Origin: Flavobacterium sp. | GTDB lineage: Bacteria > Bacteroidota > Bacteroidia > Flavobacteriales > Flavobacteriaceae | NCBI GenBank assembly: GCA_016721735.1 | Contig: JADKHM010000004.1 | Coordinates: 293,877 to 357,876 of the forward strand | Direction of reading: 5' to 3' | Length of the DNA: 64,000 nt | Shown: piece after piece, positions 20,214-27,296 of the stretch | Numbering within the stretch: the first letter of the stretch is position 1 | Layout of the letters: the number at the start of each line of letters is the position of its first letter | Made by a program: the position numbers and the translations under genes | Notes under the pieces: model-generated | Told to the model about the DNA's origin: nothing | Databases searched by the model: none | What the model saw: the letters and a program-made list of their open reading frames with translations, nothing else

Positions 20214-20290
20214 TAACTCAGAAACTCAGCTACTCAGTTACTCAGGCACTCAGCTACTCAGGCACTCAGCTACTCGGCTACTCGGCAACT
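20214..20290. repeat. Tandem ACTCAGnnn array, right flank of element copy B
   Basis: About eight degenerate 9-10 nt units (ACTCAGAA, ACTCAGCT, ACTCAGTT, ACTCAGGC and so on) run into the stop codon of trmH. Together with 20029-20060 the array could fold into a long imperfect hairpin with copy B in its loop. Confidence 0.7.
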
Positions 20291-20943
20291 CTCCCCTCAA
20301 AATACCGTGCCTCAATTCGCTTGATATCTTTAATCGATTTCCGAGCCCAATCCAATCGCTTTTCTAAAATCTCCTCTTCACTCAAGGCCCAATCGAGGTC
20401 TGATTGATGCAATCGGCTCATCAAGTTCTGAATGATAATCGCTGCGGAAACAGAGATGTTCAAACTCTCCGTAAAGCCCACCATCGGAATTTTCAAAAAC
20501 CCATCCGCTTGCTCTAAAACTTCTTTTGAAAGTCCATCTCGCTCCGTACCAAAAAACAAAGCCGCCGGCTGTGTAATATCAAATTCATCCAACAAACAAT
20601 CATTCTCATGCGGCGTCGTGGCAATAATGCGATACCCTTTTGATTTTAAATTATCGATACAATCCGAAATACTCTCAAACCGATTAACGTCCACCCATTT
20701 CTGTGCACCCATCGCTATTTCTTTGTCGATGCTCTTCCCAAATTTCTCTTCCACAACGTTCAATTGTTGAATCCCAAAAACCTCACAACTTCTCATAACC
20801 GCACTCGTATTGTGCAGTTGAAAAACATCTTCAATCGCCACCGTGAAGTGATTGGTGCGTGTAGCCAACACATTTAGAAATCTTTCCTTTCTATTTTCGG
20901 TTAAAATTTCCTCAAGATAATTTAAATAGGACAAGTCAATCAT
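20278..20943 (-). CDS. trmH: tRNA (guanosine-2'-O-)-methyltransferase, TrmH family (SPOUT)
   Basis: A 221-residue SPOUT methyltransferase that puts the 2'-O-methyl group on tRNA, in the TrmH subfamily on G18. The start at 20943 (MIDLSYLNYL) was chosen because an upstream in-frame start adds residues with no family match. The three SpoU motifs are visible: NTSAVMRSCEVFG (motif 1), FFGTERDGLS (motif 2) and IPMVGFTESLNISVSAAI (motif 3). The TrmH-type C-terminal extension (EEEILEKRLDWARKSIKDIKRIEARY) is also present. The stop lies inside the ACTCAG repeat array. Confidence 0.92.
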   Translation of the reverse strand: MIDLSYLNYLEEILTENRKERFLNVLATRTNHFTVAIEDVFQLHNTSAVMRSCEVFGIQQLNVVEEKFGKSIDKEIAMGAQKWVDVNRFESISDCIDNLKSKGYRIIATTPHENDCLLDEFDITQPAALFFGTERDGLSKEVLEQADGFLKIPMVGFTESLNISVSAAIIIQNLMSRLHQSDLDWALSEEEILEKRLDWARKSIKDIKRIEARYFEGRVAE

Positions 20944-21013
20944 AGATGAATAAATTTTCGTAAAAATAGCAAAAAACGGTAGCTTTAACATTTAGAATAT
21001 TTATCTTTTCCTA

Positions 21014-21071
21014 CTTTGCGACTCTGCGCCTTTGCGTGCCATTTATCTCGCAAAAACGCAAAGACGCAAAG
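21014..21071. repeat. TTTGCG-word inverted repeat before the sirtuin gene
   Basis: CTTTGCGACTCTGCGCCTTT (21014-21033) pairs imperfectly with ACGCAAAGACGCAAAG (ending 21071) over an ATTTATC loop. It lies 9 nt before the sirtuin start, so it may fold in the mRNA leader. The same words recur at about 23450-23470 and 37211-37250, which marks it as a dispersed repeat. Confidence 0.6.
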
Positions 21072-21080
21072 AAAAACCGT

Positions 21081-21773
21081 ATGAAAAAGAAGCTCATCAT
21101 CCTCTCAGGCGCCGGCATCTCGGCTGAAAGCGGTATCAAAACCTTCCGCGACAGCGACGGACTTTGGGAAGGTCACAATGTCATGGATGTCGCCACACCC
21201 GAAGGTTTTCAGAGAAATCCCGAACTGGTTCTCGATTTCTACAACCAACGTCGACGACAATTGCATGAAGTCAAACCCAACCACGGGCACCAAATTCTAG
21301 CAGAATTGGAAAATGATTTTGATGTTCACATTATCACCCAAAACGTAGATAATTTGCACGAGCAAGCCGGAAGCTCGAATGTTCTTCACTTGCACGGCGA
21401 ACTGTTTAAAGTGCGTTCGACGGGCAATGAAAACCACATCATCGACTGGCAACACGATTTAGTTTGGGGCGATGTTGATCCAGACGGCTACCAATTTCGT
21501 CCCCATATTGTTTGGTTTGGAGAAGCCGTTCCAGCATTGGACGCCGCAATTGCATTGGTTCAAAAAGCAGAGATTTTGATTGTGATTGGCACTTCTTTGC
21601 AAGTCTATCCGGCCGCAGGCTTGCTCCATTATACGAAAAACAATATTCCGATCTACTATATCGATCCGCATCCAGCGACGATTTCGAATGCTCCGAGTAA
21701 TCTTAAGATCATTGCTACGACAGGTTCAAACGGAATGAGAATCGTGGCGAAGGAGTTGGGTAAACTGTTGTGA
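21081..21773 (+). CDS. NAD-dependent protein deacylase (sirtuin, CobB/SIRT5-like) lacking the zinc cysteines
   Basis: A 230-residue sirtuin that removes acyl groups from lysines using NAD. The start at MKKKLIILSG was chosen because the longer frame begins inside a repeat. GAGISAESG (10-18) binds NAD, QNVD (86-89) and the catalytic His104 in LHLHGEL are in place, and HIVWFGE and GTSLQVYPAAG are conserved. Y54 and R57 (FYNQR) match the Tyr/Arg pair that gives SIRT5 and E. coli CobB preference for succinyl and similar acidic acyl groups. The protein contains no cysteine at all, so the usual four-cysteine zinc site is absent and that loop reads STGNENHIIDWQHD. The active site is otherwise intact. 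Confidence 0.93.
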   Translation: MKKKLIILSGAGISAESGIKTFRDSDGLWEGHNVMDVATPEGFQRNPELVLDFYNQRRRQLHEVKPNHGHQILAELENDFDVHIITQNVDNLHEQAGSSNVLHLHGELFKVRSTGNENHIIDWQHDLVWGDVDPDGYQFRPHIVWFGEAVPALDAAIALVQKAEILIVIGTSLQVYPAAGLLHYTKNNIPIYYIDPHPATISNAPSNLKIIATTGSNGMRIVAKELGKLL

Positions 21774-21851
21774 GTTGGCGGTTGTTGGTTGTCGGTTGTT
21801 GGTTTGGGGACTTCCCCTCCTCTGGAGGGGTGCCCGAAGGGTGGGGTGGCA
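21774..21851. repeat. Stacked dispersed repeat words
   Basis: GTTGTCGGTTGTTGG-type heptamers (about 21780-21803) are followed by CCCCTCCTCTGGAGGGG and a CCCGAAGGGTGGGG word (21814-21846). They lie directly against element copy C. No coding potential is seen. Confidence 0.6.
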
Positions 21852-21984
21852 TAGCCCCGATAGCAGCGGCATCCTTTTTATGCTGAACTTGTTTCAGTAT
21901 CTACAAGATGTCACCGAAATTATATAAAGATGCTGAAACAAGTTCAGCATAAAAAGATATAGCGGATAGCGGGAACAGCTCCTT
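21852..21984 (-). repeat. Interspersed fixed-arm element, copy C, with a long nested hairpin
   Basis: On the minus strand, left arm GAGCTGTTCCCGCTATCCG and right arm GGATGCCGCTGCTATCGGGG. The centre is a long stem in which TATGCTGAACTTGTTTCAG pairs with CTGAAACAAGTTCAGCATA across about 45 nt. That stem word is a repeat different from those in the other copies. Confidence 0.82.
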
Positions 21985-22025
21985 AAAAATTGAAAAACTA
22001 AAATTCAATTCCAGATATTTCTCTT

Positions 22026-22033
22026 TATCTTTG
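22026..22033 (+). promoter_or_regulatory. Bacteroidota -7 promoter element for purB
   Basis: TATCTTTG is an exact TAnnTTTG match 28 nt before the purB ATG. No clear -33 element is seen. It lies just downstream of element copy C. Confidence 0.55.
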
Positions 22034-22061
22034 GGCTTTCAAAAACAACAACACTACTGCC

Positions 22062-23408
22062 ATGAATCCTTTACACGAACTCAACGCTGTTTCCCCAATT
22101 GATGGGCGATACAGAAGCAAGACACAAACGCTTTCTGCCTATTTTTCCGAAGAAGCCTTAATCAAATACCGCGTTTTGGTGGAAGTGGAGTATTTTATTG
22201 CACTTTGCGAATTGCCGTTACCACAGCTTAAAGGAATTCAAGTGGGCGTTTTTGAATCCCTGCGCAACTTGTATATGAATTTTACAAGCGAAGATGCTCA
22301 AGTCATCAAAGAAACTGAGAAAATCACCAACCATGATGTCAAAGCAGTCGAGTATTTTATTAAAGATAAGTTCGATGCGTTGGGATTAGCGGCGTATAAA
22401 GAATTCATCCATTTTGGATTGACTTCGCAAGATATTAATAACACTGCGATTCCATTATCGACCAAAGAGGCGTTTCAGGAAGTTTATTTGAAGTCACTCA
22501 TCGCGTTGGTGAGCAAACTAAAAGACTTAAGTGACGAATGGAGTGACATTCCACTTTTGGCAAGAACCCACGGGCAGCCTGCTTCTCCTACCCGACTCGG
22601 AAAAGAAATTGCCGTTTTTGTGGAGCGTTTGGAAGAGCAAATGCGATTGTTATTCAACGTGCCTTTCGCCGCAAAATTTGGTGGCGCCACGGGGAATTAC
22701 AATGCACATCACGTTGCTTATCCATCAATCGATTGGCGCAAGTTTGGGAATAAATTTGTGGAAGAAACTTTAGGTTTACATCACTCATTCCCGACGACAC
22801 AAATAGAACATTACGATCATTTTGCGGCGTTTTTCGATGCGTTAAAGCGGATCAACACGATCATCATCGACTTAGATCGCGACATTTGGACGTATGTTTC
22901 GATGGATTATTTCAAACAAAAAATCAAAGCGGGTGAGATTGGTTCATCGGCGATGCCTCACAAAGTGAATCCCATCGACTTTGAAAATTCGGAAGGAAAT
23001 TTGGGAATGGCCAATGCTATTTTTGAACATCTTTCGGCGAAATTACCATTATCTCGATTGCAACGCGATTTGACAGACAGTACGGTTTTGAGAAACATTG
23101 GCGTTCCGTTTGGACATACCTTGATTGCCTTTGAATCGACGTTGAAAGGTTTAGACAAACTGCTACTCAACAAAGCTAAAATTGAAGAAGATTTAGATAA
23201 AAACTGGGCAGTCGTTGCTGAAGCCATTCAAACGATATTGCGTCGCGAAGGTTATCCTAATCCGTACGAAGCTTTGAAAGGTTTAACACGAACCAATACT
23301 ACGATCGACAAAAAAGCCATTCATGATTTTATTGACACTTTAGAGGTTTCCAATACGATTAAGAAAGAATTGTTGGCGATTAGTCCGAGTAATTATTTGG
23401 GGATTTAG
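22062..23408 (+). CDS. purB: Adenylosuccinate lyase
   Basis: A 448-residue lyase of the fumarase/aspartase superfamily that acts twice in purine synthesis, splitting SAICAR to AICAR and adenylosuccinate to AMP, each time releasing fumarate. The signature loop GSSAMPHKVNP (294-304) carries the catalytic serine (Ser295). TSQDINNTA and ARTHGQPASPTRLGKE supply the histidine-containing active-site segments. The N-terminus NAVSPIDGRY and the length match the E. coli PurB type. It is a single gene, with a promoter at 22026 and a repeat-type hairpin terminator downstream. Confidence 0.97.
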   Translation: MNPLHELNAVSPIDGRYRSKTQTLSAYFSEEALIKYRVLVEVEYFIALCELPLPQLKGIQVGVFESLRNLYMNFTSEDAQVIKETEKITNHDVKAVEYFIKDKFDALGLAAYKEFIHFGLTSQDINNTAIPLSTKEAFQEVYLKSLIALVSKLKDLSDEWSDIPLLARTHGQPASPTRLGKEIAVFVERLEEQMRLLFNVPFAAKFGGATGNYNAHHVAYPSIDWRKFGNKFVEETLGLHHSFPTTQIEHYDHFAAFFDALKRINTIIIDLDRDIWTYVSMDYFKQKIKAGEIGSSAMPHKVNPIDFENSEGNLGMANAIFEHLSAKLPLSRLQRDLTDSTVLRNIGVPFGHTLIAFESTLKGLDKLLLNKAKIEEDLDKNWAVVAEAIQTILRREGYPNPYEALKGLTRTNTTIDKKAIHDFIDTLEVSNTIKKELLAISPSNYLGI

Positions 23409-23481
23409 GGAAATTTGCTCGCACCCGAGCGATTAGCGAATTGACGAAGTAAAGGCGCAAAGACGCTAAGTTTAAAAAAAC

Positions 23482-23528
23482 AACCGCAGATTGACAGATT
23501 TTTTAAATTAATCTGCGAATCTGCGGTT
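23482..23528. terminator. Bidirectional hairpin between purB and a converging gene
   Basis: AACCGCAGATT-gac-AGATT pairs with AATCT-gcg-AATCTGCGGTT around a TTTTAAATT loop and is followed by TTTTATTTT. The long stem, with one 3x3 internal loop, can terminate transcription on both strands. The CTGCGG words look like another dispersed repeat. Confidence 0.75.
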
Positions 23529-23548
23529 TTATTTTGAATGTTTTCCGG

Positions 23549-25306
23549 TTACAATTTTACAAACTTCACACTCGAACTTCCCTTATCCGAATTGATTTTC
23601 AAGAAATAATTCCCAGTTTTCAAACTTGAAACGTCAACCGATTTGGTTTGTTGCGCGTTTGGAATTACTAAAACGACTTGTCCTAATGTATTGTAGATAT
23701 TGATTGAATCAACTTCATTTTCATTGCTCTCAATATTCAAAACCGACATTACGGGGTTGGGATAAATTTGGATATTATTTGCCATCGCGGCGGTATTCAA
23801 ACCCAAAATCCCAGTTCCTTCCACAATACTGATGAAATGATTGCCTGGCACATTCAAATACGTTTCATCGATATCAGAAAGCCATTCTACTCTAATTTCT
23901 TCTATAATTGTTGCATCGCCCAAACCGAAATGTACGCGCAAATCATTTTGCCCATTGTAGGAAGTTTGTGCTGATACTTCGCGCATTTGCCAAACCGAAA
24001 CACCATTGATGGTAGCTTTGACACGAATTTTAGTACCGATAGCCGATTTATTAGTCGACGTTCCTACGAGTTTAATCGTAATCCAATGATTGCTGTTTCC
24101 GTTGTTGTGGTATAGAAAATCAGGAGTGTCTACACCATTGAACGCGACGGTCGCTACCGCTAAATCTTCGAATCCGTCATTGTCATAATCCCCAAAAGCA
24201 CAGCCGTAAGACCACGATTGGTCGGTGGTTACTACTTCAGTTTCATTTTTGGTAAAGGTGCCGTTGCCATTGTTGATATAGAGGAAATTATTTAATAAAT
24301 CTGGCGTTGTATTGTAACTATTGGTGACAAACAAATCGAGGTCGCCATCATTGTCAATGTCACTCCATGCGGAACTGAAGGAATGTGAATTGGTATTGGA
24401 AACCGGATCGGCAACGATTTTAGTAAAGACGAGATTACCGTCGTTTCTGAAAAGCGCATTATTCGACTGGTCATTGGCAAGATAAACATCGAGGTCGCCA
24501 TCATTGTCATAATCAGCCCAACTACTGCTCATCGTTTTGCCACCGTTATTGAGTAGATCGCCCGTTGTGATTCTGGTGAAATTCCCGCCGCCGTCATTGC
24601 GGTATAAGTTCTCATTGGCGTTGCCTTCATTGGTCACAAAAATATCAAGCAATCCATCGTCATCGATATCAGTCCAATTGACGCTTCTCGAAAAGAAAGC
24701 ATTTGTAACTAAGTCACCAGTAGTAATCTTCGTAAAACTGTTTCCCCCGTCATTGTGAAACAACAGATTTCTTCTGGTAGCTACAGACGGCCCGCTTCGT
24801 GTCACATACAAATCAAGCAAACCATCATTATCATAATCGCCCCAAGCGGCAGTTTCGCTATAACCATCAGAATCTGCTACGGAACCGACAGTAATTTGGG
24901 TAAAATTTCCATTACCATCATTCGCATAGAAAAGATTGTCTTCGTTATACCAATTGACCACATAGGCATCAAGATCTCCATCGTTGTCACAATCGGCAAA
25001 CGTTGCGCCATCACTAGGTTTGTTATCGAGAACTATTGGGTCATTGGGTATGGCGTTAAAAGCACCATTACCTTGATTAAGATAAAGCATGTTGTTTTGA
25101 CCACCCGCTTTTCCGTTAGAAATAAATAAATCGAGAAGGTTATCGTTGTTGGTGTCAACCCAATTGACACTTCTCGAATCTCCAGGAGTTGTTACCACAG
25201 CGCCAGTTGTCACTTTGGTAAAGGTCTGTGCACAAATCAAATTATGGCTCATTACTATAATTGAAAATACTGCCACCATCAATAATTTGTTGTCTAATTT
25301 TTTCAT
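23549..25306 (-). CDS. Secreted FG-GAP/VCBS repeat protein with ASPIC/UnbV and T9SS sorting domains
   Basis: A 585-residue protein with a signal peptide (ending near NLICAQ). Residues 30-390 form FG-GAP/VCBS beta-propeller repeats with calcium motifs such as WADYDNDGDLDVYLAN and WTDIDDDGLLDIFVTN. An ASPIC/UnbV domain (about 400-485, RVKATINGVSVWQMREV, LRVHFGLGDA) and a T9SS type A sorting domain (IYPNPVMSVLNIE, GNYFLKINSDKG, FVKL end) follow. It resembles animal CRTAC1-type proteins, and an extracellular binding or adhesive role is likely. Its last 49 sorting-domain residues before the C-terminal Leu are identical to those of the gene ending at 27297. Confidence 0.93.
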   Translation of the reverse strand: MKKLDNKLLMVAVFSIIVMSHNLICAQTFTKVTTGAVVTTPGDSRSVNWVDTNNDNLLDLFISNGKAGGQNNMLYLNQGNGAFNAIPNDPIVLDNKPSDGATFADCDNDGDLDAYVVNWYNEDNLFYANDGNGNFTQITVGSVADSDGYSETAAWGDYDNDGLLDLYVTRSGPSVATRRNLLFHNDGGNSFTKITTGDLVTNAFFSRSVNWTDIDDDGLLDIFVTNEGNANENLYRNDGGGNFTRITTGDLLNNGGKTMSSSWADYDNDGDLDVYLANDQSNNALFRNDGNLVFTKIVADPVSNTNSHSFSSAWSDIDNDGDLDLFVTNSYNTTPDLLNNFLYINNGNGTFTKNETEVVTTDQSWSYGCAFGDYDNDGFEDLAVATVAFNGVDTPDFLYHNNGNSNHWITIKLVGTSTNKSAIGTKIRVKATINGVSVWQMREVSAQTSYNGQNDLRVHFGLGDATIIEEIRVEWLSDIDETYLNVPGNHFISIVEGTGILGLNTAAMANNIQIYPNPVMSVLNIESNENEVDSINIYNTLGQVVLVIPNAQQTKSVDVSSLKTGNYFLKINSDKGSSSVKFVKL

Positions 25307-25507
25307 GTCGATTTGTTTTTTACTTTATTATCAACTTAAAATTAATTGAATTTCTATTGCTCTTTTTTGTGTTTCTATTGACAACCGTTTATCATACAAT
25401 TAAAACCACGAAAAGTCCATCGATGCATTTCATGAGTCAAAACCTGTTGTTCGTAGTACAAAAGCTTACACCTGCTTGCTTTGCTTACTAGCAAAAAGAA
25501 TATTGCT

Positions 25508-25515
25508 TACTTTTG
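25508..25515 (+). promoter_or_regulatory. Bacteroidota -7 element abutting the lytS start codon
   Basis: TACTTTTG is an exact TAnnTTTG match ending only 4 nt before the ATG. TTTG at 25480-25483 could be the -33 element at a long 24-nt spacing. Transcription would then begin at or near the start codon, giving a leaderless mRNA. Confidence 0.5.
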
Positions 25516-25519
25516 ATAT

Positions 25520-26602
25520 ATGCGTAAAAGAATATTCTATCATATTGCCTTTTGGGTCTTGTATGTGCTTTATAAGAGTTATCTAAACTTCGATCCCAGT
25601 TCAGTTAAGATAAATGGCATCGGAATATTACTGGAAATTATTTTGGTTCAATTGGTTTTCGTTAGCATCAAAATTCCGTTGGTTTACGCTTTATTTTATA
25701 CAACAGATAGATTCTTATCCAAACAATGGTCTATTTTTAGGACTGCTGCAGTGGTTATTGCCCTATTTACAGTGGCGCTCTTTTGTTCTATTCTTGCCAA
25801 TCAAGTGATTGTGTACGGATTGATTTATAACGAAAAAACGGATGATTTATGGACAAGTATCCATTCACTCAAGAGTATAAGCTATTGGTTCTTTATCTTA
25901 GCATTTGTCAGCGGGATCGCGATTTCTATAAAACTGATTCGGTTGAACATCAAGCAAAAAATAGCGGAGCAAGAATTATTGAAAAAAAAATTAGAAATAG
26001 AATTACAGTTCTTAAAAGCACAAGCCAATCCGCATTTTCTCTTTAATACTTTAAACAACATTTATGGTTTGGCAAGAAAGAAATCGGATAAAACTGCCGA
26101 TGTTGTTATGAAACTATCCAGCATGTTAAGATATATGCTTTACGAAACCGCCAATGAATCAATTGAAATTGAGCAAGAAATTGGAATTATTAATGACTAT
26201 ATCGAATTAGAGAAATTGCGTTATACTGATAGATTAGATGTAATCTTTAATCATTCGTTAGATAATTATAAGGAAAAAATTGCGCCTTTAATTTTATTGC
26301 CGTTTGTAGAGAATGCGTTCAAACATGGTGCAGGTGAATCTAGATTTCGAAGTTATATTGCTGTTGAACTTACACTGAAAGACAAACAATTGTTTTATGA
26401 AATTAGAAACTCAAAAGAAGGCTTGAGCGACAGCGAACAGGCGAAGGAAACTACTACTGCTGAAGAAAGTGATAAAATTGGTTTGAGTAATATCAAGCGC
26501 CAATTGGAACTTATTTATCCTTCACATCAATTAACGATTGATAACAACTCCAATGAATTTATTGTAAAACTTCGCATAAATCTGAACGATGGAAAAATAT
26601 AA
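25520..26602 (+). CDS. LytS-type sensor histidine kinase (His_kinase family)
   Basis: A 360-residue membrane kinase. Four hydrophobic segments fill residues 5-145, followed by a short coiled linker (RLNIKQKIAEQELLKKKLEIELQ split over 145-165). The His_kinase motif LKAQANPHFLFNTLNNI has the phosphorylated histidine at H172. The HATPase region has LILLPFVENAFKHG (N box) and GLSNIKRQLELIYP (G box). The gene overlaps the LytTR regulator gene by 14 nt, the usual cognate pair. The extracellular loops are short, so the signal is probably sensed in the membrane. Both flanking genes encode T9SS cargo, but control of them is not shown. Confidence 0.95.
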   Translation: MRKRIFYHIAFWVLYVLYKSYLNFDPSSVKINGIGILLEIILVQLVFVSIKIPLVYALFYTTDRFLSKQWSIFRTAAVVIALFTVALFCSILANQVIVYGLIYNEKTDDLWTSIHSLKSISYWFFILAFVSGIAISIKLIRLNIKQKIAEQELLKKKLEIELQFLKAQANPHFLFNTLNNIYGLARKKSDKTADVVMKLSSMLRYMLYETANESIEIEQEIGIINDYIELEKLRYTDRLDVIFNHSLDNYKEKIAPLILLPFVENAFKHGAGESRFRSYIAVELTLKDKQLFYEIRNSKEGLSDSEQAKETTTAEESDKIGLSNIKRQLELIYPSHQLTIDNNSNEFIVKLRINLNDGKI

Positions 26603-27293
26603 TTGCATCATAGTGGAAGACGAACCTTTGGCGGCAGAAATTTTAAGAGATTACGTTGATCAGGTTCCATTTTTAAATCTGATTACAATATGTGAAGATG
26701 CCATTTATGCCTTGGATATTTTACAAAAAGAAAAAATTGACTTGATTTTTTTGGATATTAATCTCCCAAAACTGAAAGGATTTGATTTTATTCAAACATT
26801 AAAAAATCCGCCGAATATAATCATTACTACAGCTTACCACGAATATGCATTGCAAGGATATGAATGCAATGTGGTTGATTACCTCATGAAACCCATTGCA
26901 TTTAATCGGTTTTTGGTGGCAGTAAATAAATTGAAACAACCAATTGAAACTTCACCAACAGCAGTAACAACAATAGAAAATGAAAGAGCGTCTATTTTCT
27001 TTAATGTTAGCAAAAAGAAAGTGAAAGTGTATTTTGATGACATACTTTATATTGAAAGTGTCAAAGAATATATTCATGTTTTTACTACAAACAAATCGAT
27101 ACCTGTTAAATTTCAATTGAGCCAAATAGAAGAAATACTTCCAAAAAGTCATTTTCTACGTATTCATCGTTCGTTTATTGTAGCCAAAAACAGAATTGAT
27201 GCTTTTTCTGCCACCGATGTAGAAATCAATAATAAGCAAATACCTATTGGTAGGAGTTATAAAGAGTTGGTACAATCTATCATTGAAAAATAA
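26589..27293 (+). CDS. LytTR-family response regulator
   Basis: A 234-residue response regulator. The receiver domain (1-120) has acidic residues E10 and D11, the phosphorylated D56 in LIFLDINLP, and a conserved lysine in YLMKPIAF. The C-terminal LytTR DNA-binding domain (about 130-234) has KKVKVYFDDILYIESVKEY and FLRIHRSFIVAKNRIDAF. It is translated from a start inside the end of the kinase gene, so the two proteins are made together. No target site is identifiable without a search for repeated LytTR boxes. Confidence 0.95.
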   Translation: MEKYNCIIVEDEPLAAEILRDYVDQVPFLNLITICEDAIYALDILQKEKIDLIFLDINLPKLKGFDFIQTLKNPPNIIITTAYHEYALQGYECNVVDYLMKPIAFNRFLVAVNKLKQPIETSPTAVTTIENERASIFFNVSKKKVKVYFDDILYIESVKEYIHVFTTNKSIPVKFQLSQIEEILPKSHFLRIHRSFIVAKNRIDAFSATDVEINNKQIPIGRSYKELVQSIIEK

Positions 27294-27296
27294 ATT

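Noticed and set aside
20214..20290. CRISPR array
   Set aside because: Units are 9-10 nt, degenerate and without spacers. No cas genes are present.
20120..20407. Plus-strand open frame rich in YSxTQ words
   Set aside because: It translates the ACTCAG tandem array and the antisense of trmH. The repeat explains the protein pattern.
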